5,917 nt of DNA, taken from an uncultured bacterium. GTDB lineage: Bacteria > Actinomycetota > Coriobacteriia > Coriobacteriales > Coriobacteriaceae. The first letter of the stretch is position 1. Every line of letters starts with the position of its first letter. The position numbers and the translations under genes are program-made. The stretch is from contig CAJMRN010000096.1 of NCBI GenBank assembly GCA_905215815.1, forward strand, positions 1-5,917. Reading direction: 5' to 3'. The notes beneath the pieces are model-generated. The model was not told the origin of the DNA. It searched no databases and saw only the letters and a list, made by a program, of their open reading frames with translations. This document shows, one piece after another, positions 4,519 to 5,917 of this stretch.

Positions 4519-5917
4519 ATGCTCATTCACCGTATAGCCGCGCAGCTCTACACTGCCGAGGCCTTGCAGACCGTCGAGGCCGGACTCGATGCCGGCGAGG
4601 ACGTGACGCTGGCCGTGTCGCAGTCGGGTCGCACGCTTATGGCGGCAGCCCAGTTTGCGCGCCGTCCGCGCCCCACGGTCTACATTGTGAGCGGCGAGGA
4701 CGCGGCCGATCGCGCCGCGCGCAGCCTTGCCGCTTACGTGGGCCTGGCACACGTGTGCCGTTTTCCCGAGCGCAAGGACTATCCGTGGCGCGAGCAGGCG
4801 CCCGACGATGCCGTGGTTGCCCAGCGCTGCGAGGCACTCGGGCGCATCGTGCGCGGCGACAACTGCATTATGGTCGCCTCGGCCCGCGCGCTGCTGCGCT
4901 GTGTGCCGCCGGTCGAGAGCCGCTACTGGGAGTCCACGACCTTTGCGGTGGGCGAGGAGATTCCTTTTGACGAGGTGCCGCAGCGCTTGGTGGGCATGGG
5001 CTACACCAATGCCGGTGCCGCCGACGCGCCCGGCCTGTTCCGCGTGCACGGCGACACCGTCGAGGTGTTTCCCGCGCAGGAAAAAGCGCCCGTGCGCATT
5101 GAGTTCTTTGGCGACGAGATCGACCGCATCCGTCGCATGGTGAGCTCAACGGGGCAGACCATCGGTAACGAAGACAGCATCGAGATCTTCCCCTGCCGTG
5201 AGCTGGCGCTCACAGACGAGGCTGTTCACAACATGCATGTGGCGCTCTATCGCGCCAGCCAGGACGACAGCAAGCTGGCGGCGCTGCTCGAGATGGTGGA
5301 TGCGCGCATCGTCACACCCGAGCTCGACCGCTTTTTGCCGGTGATGTACGGCCAGACCGTGAGCCCGCTGGCGCACGTGAGCGGCAAGGCGCTCGTGGTG
5401 CTGTCCGAGCCGCGCTCGCTGTTCGACGATTGCCTGCGCGCCTACGAGGATATCGAGGCCCGTGCCGGCGAGGCGGGGGTCGATCGCCTGGATGGCTTGT
5501 ACGTGCGCGCCCAGCAGCTCGACTTTGGTGCCCAGCAGCGCCTGAACTACGTGAGCCTCATCCGTGCCGGCGGTGCGGTGACGGCCGAGCTCAAGATTGA
5601 GCAGCCGGCCATCGCAGGCTCGGACAACCGTTTTATGACGCGCATCCAGGAGGTCATGGGCAAGCGCTATGCCTGCGTGTTTGCCATCCCCGACCGCGGT
5701 GCGCGCGAGTCGATGGAGCTCACCTTTGGCGACGAGGGCATTACCTTTGAGGAATCGCTGACCGCGGCGCCCGAAAACGCCGGCGCTATCGGCGACCGTG
5801 TGCGCGTGGCAACGGCGGATTCTGCCGATCGCGCCGCCCGCCAGGAGGCCCATGCCTCCATTCGCGAGCGCCGCGCCGATGCGCTCAACGCCCGCTCGCT
5901 CGAGGCGGGCGCGGCCC
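4519..5917 (+). CDS. mfd: Transcription-repair coupling factor Mfd, 5' part
   Basis: N-terminal 466 codons of Mfd, a DNA translocase that removes RNA polymerase stalled at lesions and recruits UvrA for nucleotide excision repair. The frame runs off the window; Mfd proteins are usually about 1,100-1,200 residues, so the RNA polymerase-interacting, translocase and C-terminal domains lie beyond. What is visible is the UvrB-like module: a degenerate P-loop region at 33-40 (Ser-Gln-Ser-Gly-Arg-Thr, no Lys, as expected for Mfd), Phe-Pro-Glu-Arg-Lys-Asp-Tyr-Pro (82-89) and Ala-Arg-Ala-Leu-Leu (122-126). The UvrA-binding region includes Arg-Val-His-Gly-Asp (175-179) and Arg-Ile-Glu-Phe-Phe-Gly-Asp-Glu-Ile-Asp (193-202). 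Leu-Pro-Val-Met-Tyr (273-277) then Val-Val-Leu-Ser-Glu-Pro (293-298) follow as in Mfd. UvrB is excluded by the missing Walker A lysine. Residues about 420-466 are Ala/Arg-rich and low in complexity. The gene diverges from the FHA cassette. Confidence 0.95.
   Translation, partial: MLIHRIAAQLYTAEALQTVEAGLDAGEDVTLAVSQSGRTLMAAAQFARRPRPTVYIVSGEDAADRAARSLAAYVGLAHVCRFPERKDYPWREQAPDDAVVAQRCEALGRIVRGDNCIMVASARALLRCVPPVESRYWESTTFAVGEEIPFDEVPQRLVGMGYTNAGAADAPGLFRVHGDTVEVFPAQEKAPVRIEFFGDEIDRIRRMVSSTGQTIGNEDSIEIFPCRELALTDEAVHNMHVALYRASQDDSKLAALLEMVDARIVTPELDRFLPVMYGQTVSPLAHVSGKALVVLSEPRSLFDDCLRAYEDIEARAGEAGVDRLDGLYVRAQQLDFGAQQRLNYVSLIRAGGAVTAELKIEQPAIAGSDNRFMTRIQEVMGKRYACVFAIPDRGARESMELTFGDEGITFEESLTAAPENAGAIGDRVRVATADSADRAARQEAHASIRERRADALNARSLEAGAA

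Noticed and set aside
4455..4970. Plus-strand 171-codon frame overlapping mfd
   Set aside because: Out of frame with the clearly recognisable Mfd protein; Arg-rich low-complexity product with no domain.
5146..5853. Minus-strand 235-codon open frame
   Set aside because: Antisense to mfd, which continues in frame to the window end with family-typical sequence.
4519..5917. UvrB as an alternative identity for the plus-strand gene
   Set aside because: The Gly-Asp-Glu-Ile-Asp stretch is shared by UvrB and Mfd, but the P-loop lacks its Lys and the order of later motifs fits Mfd only.

Overview
The window looks like chromosomal DNA from a high-GC Gram-positive bacterium. The gene products fit an actinobacterium of the class Coriobacteriia (Collinsella or a relative). 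This placement is inferred from GC-rich codon use, the kinase plus DUF6273 architecture and the mfd sequence; no taxonomic marker is present.

Positions 59-4194 hold three genes on the minus strand that form a signalling cassette. Transcribed first is an FHA-domain protein (4194 to 3238). It is followed by a 19-bp perfect hairpin terminator, then a membrane-anchored Hanks-type protein kinase with an extracytoplasmic DUF6273 domain (3093 to 1084). A second FHA-domain protein (1048 to 59) starts 35 nt after the kinase stop. The two FHA proteins are full-length paralogs with the same layout: an unrecognised N-terminal region of about 180 residues, a conserved Thr-(Val/Leu)-Glu-Thr-Thr motif, and a C-terminal FHA domain. 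The Glu-Thr-Thr motif just before an FHA domain recalls the phospho-switch of GarA and OdhI in other actinobacteria. The simplest reading is that the kinase senses something outside the cell and phosphorylates the FHA proteins, which then change partners or close on themselves.

Positions 4195-4518 are a divergent, comparatively AT-rich intergenic region. On the minus side it carries a perfect TATAAT -10 box, an imperfect 24-bp dyad and a run of ten G (C on the plus strand) merged with the Shine-Dalgarno sequence of the first FHA gene, which is a candidate slippage switch. On the plus side there is a terminator-like hairpin with no recognised gene before it, then a strong ribosome binding site.

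From 4519 to the window end lies the 5' part of mfd, the transcription-repair coupling factor, on the plus strand. It is cut by the window edge after about 466 codons and is functionally unrelated to the cassette. Positions 1-58 hold nothing I can identify.
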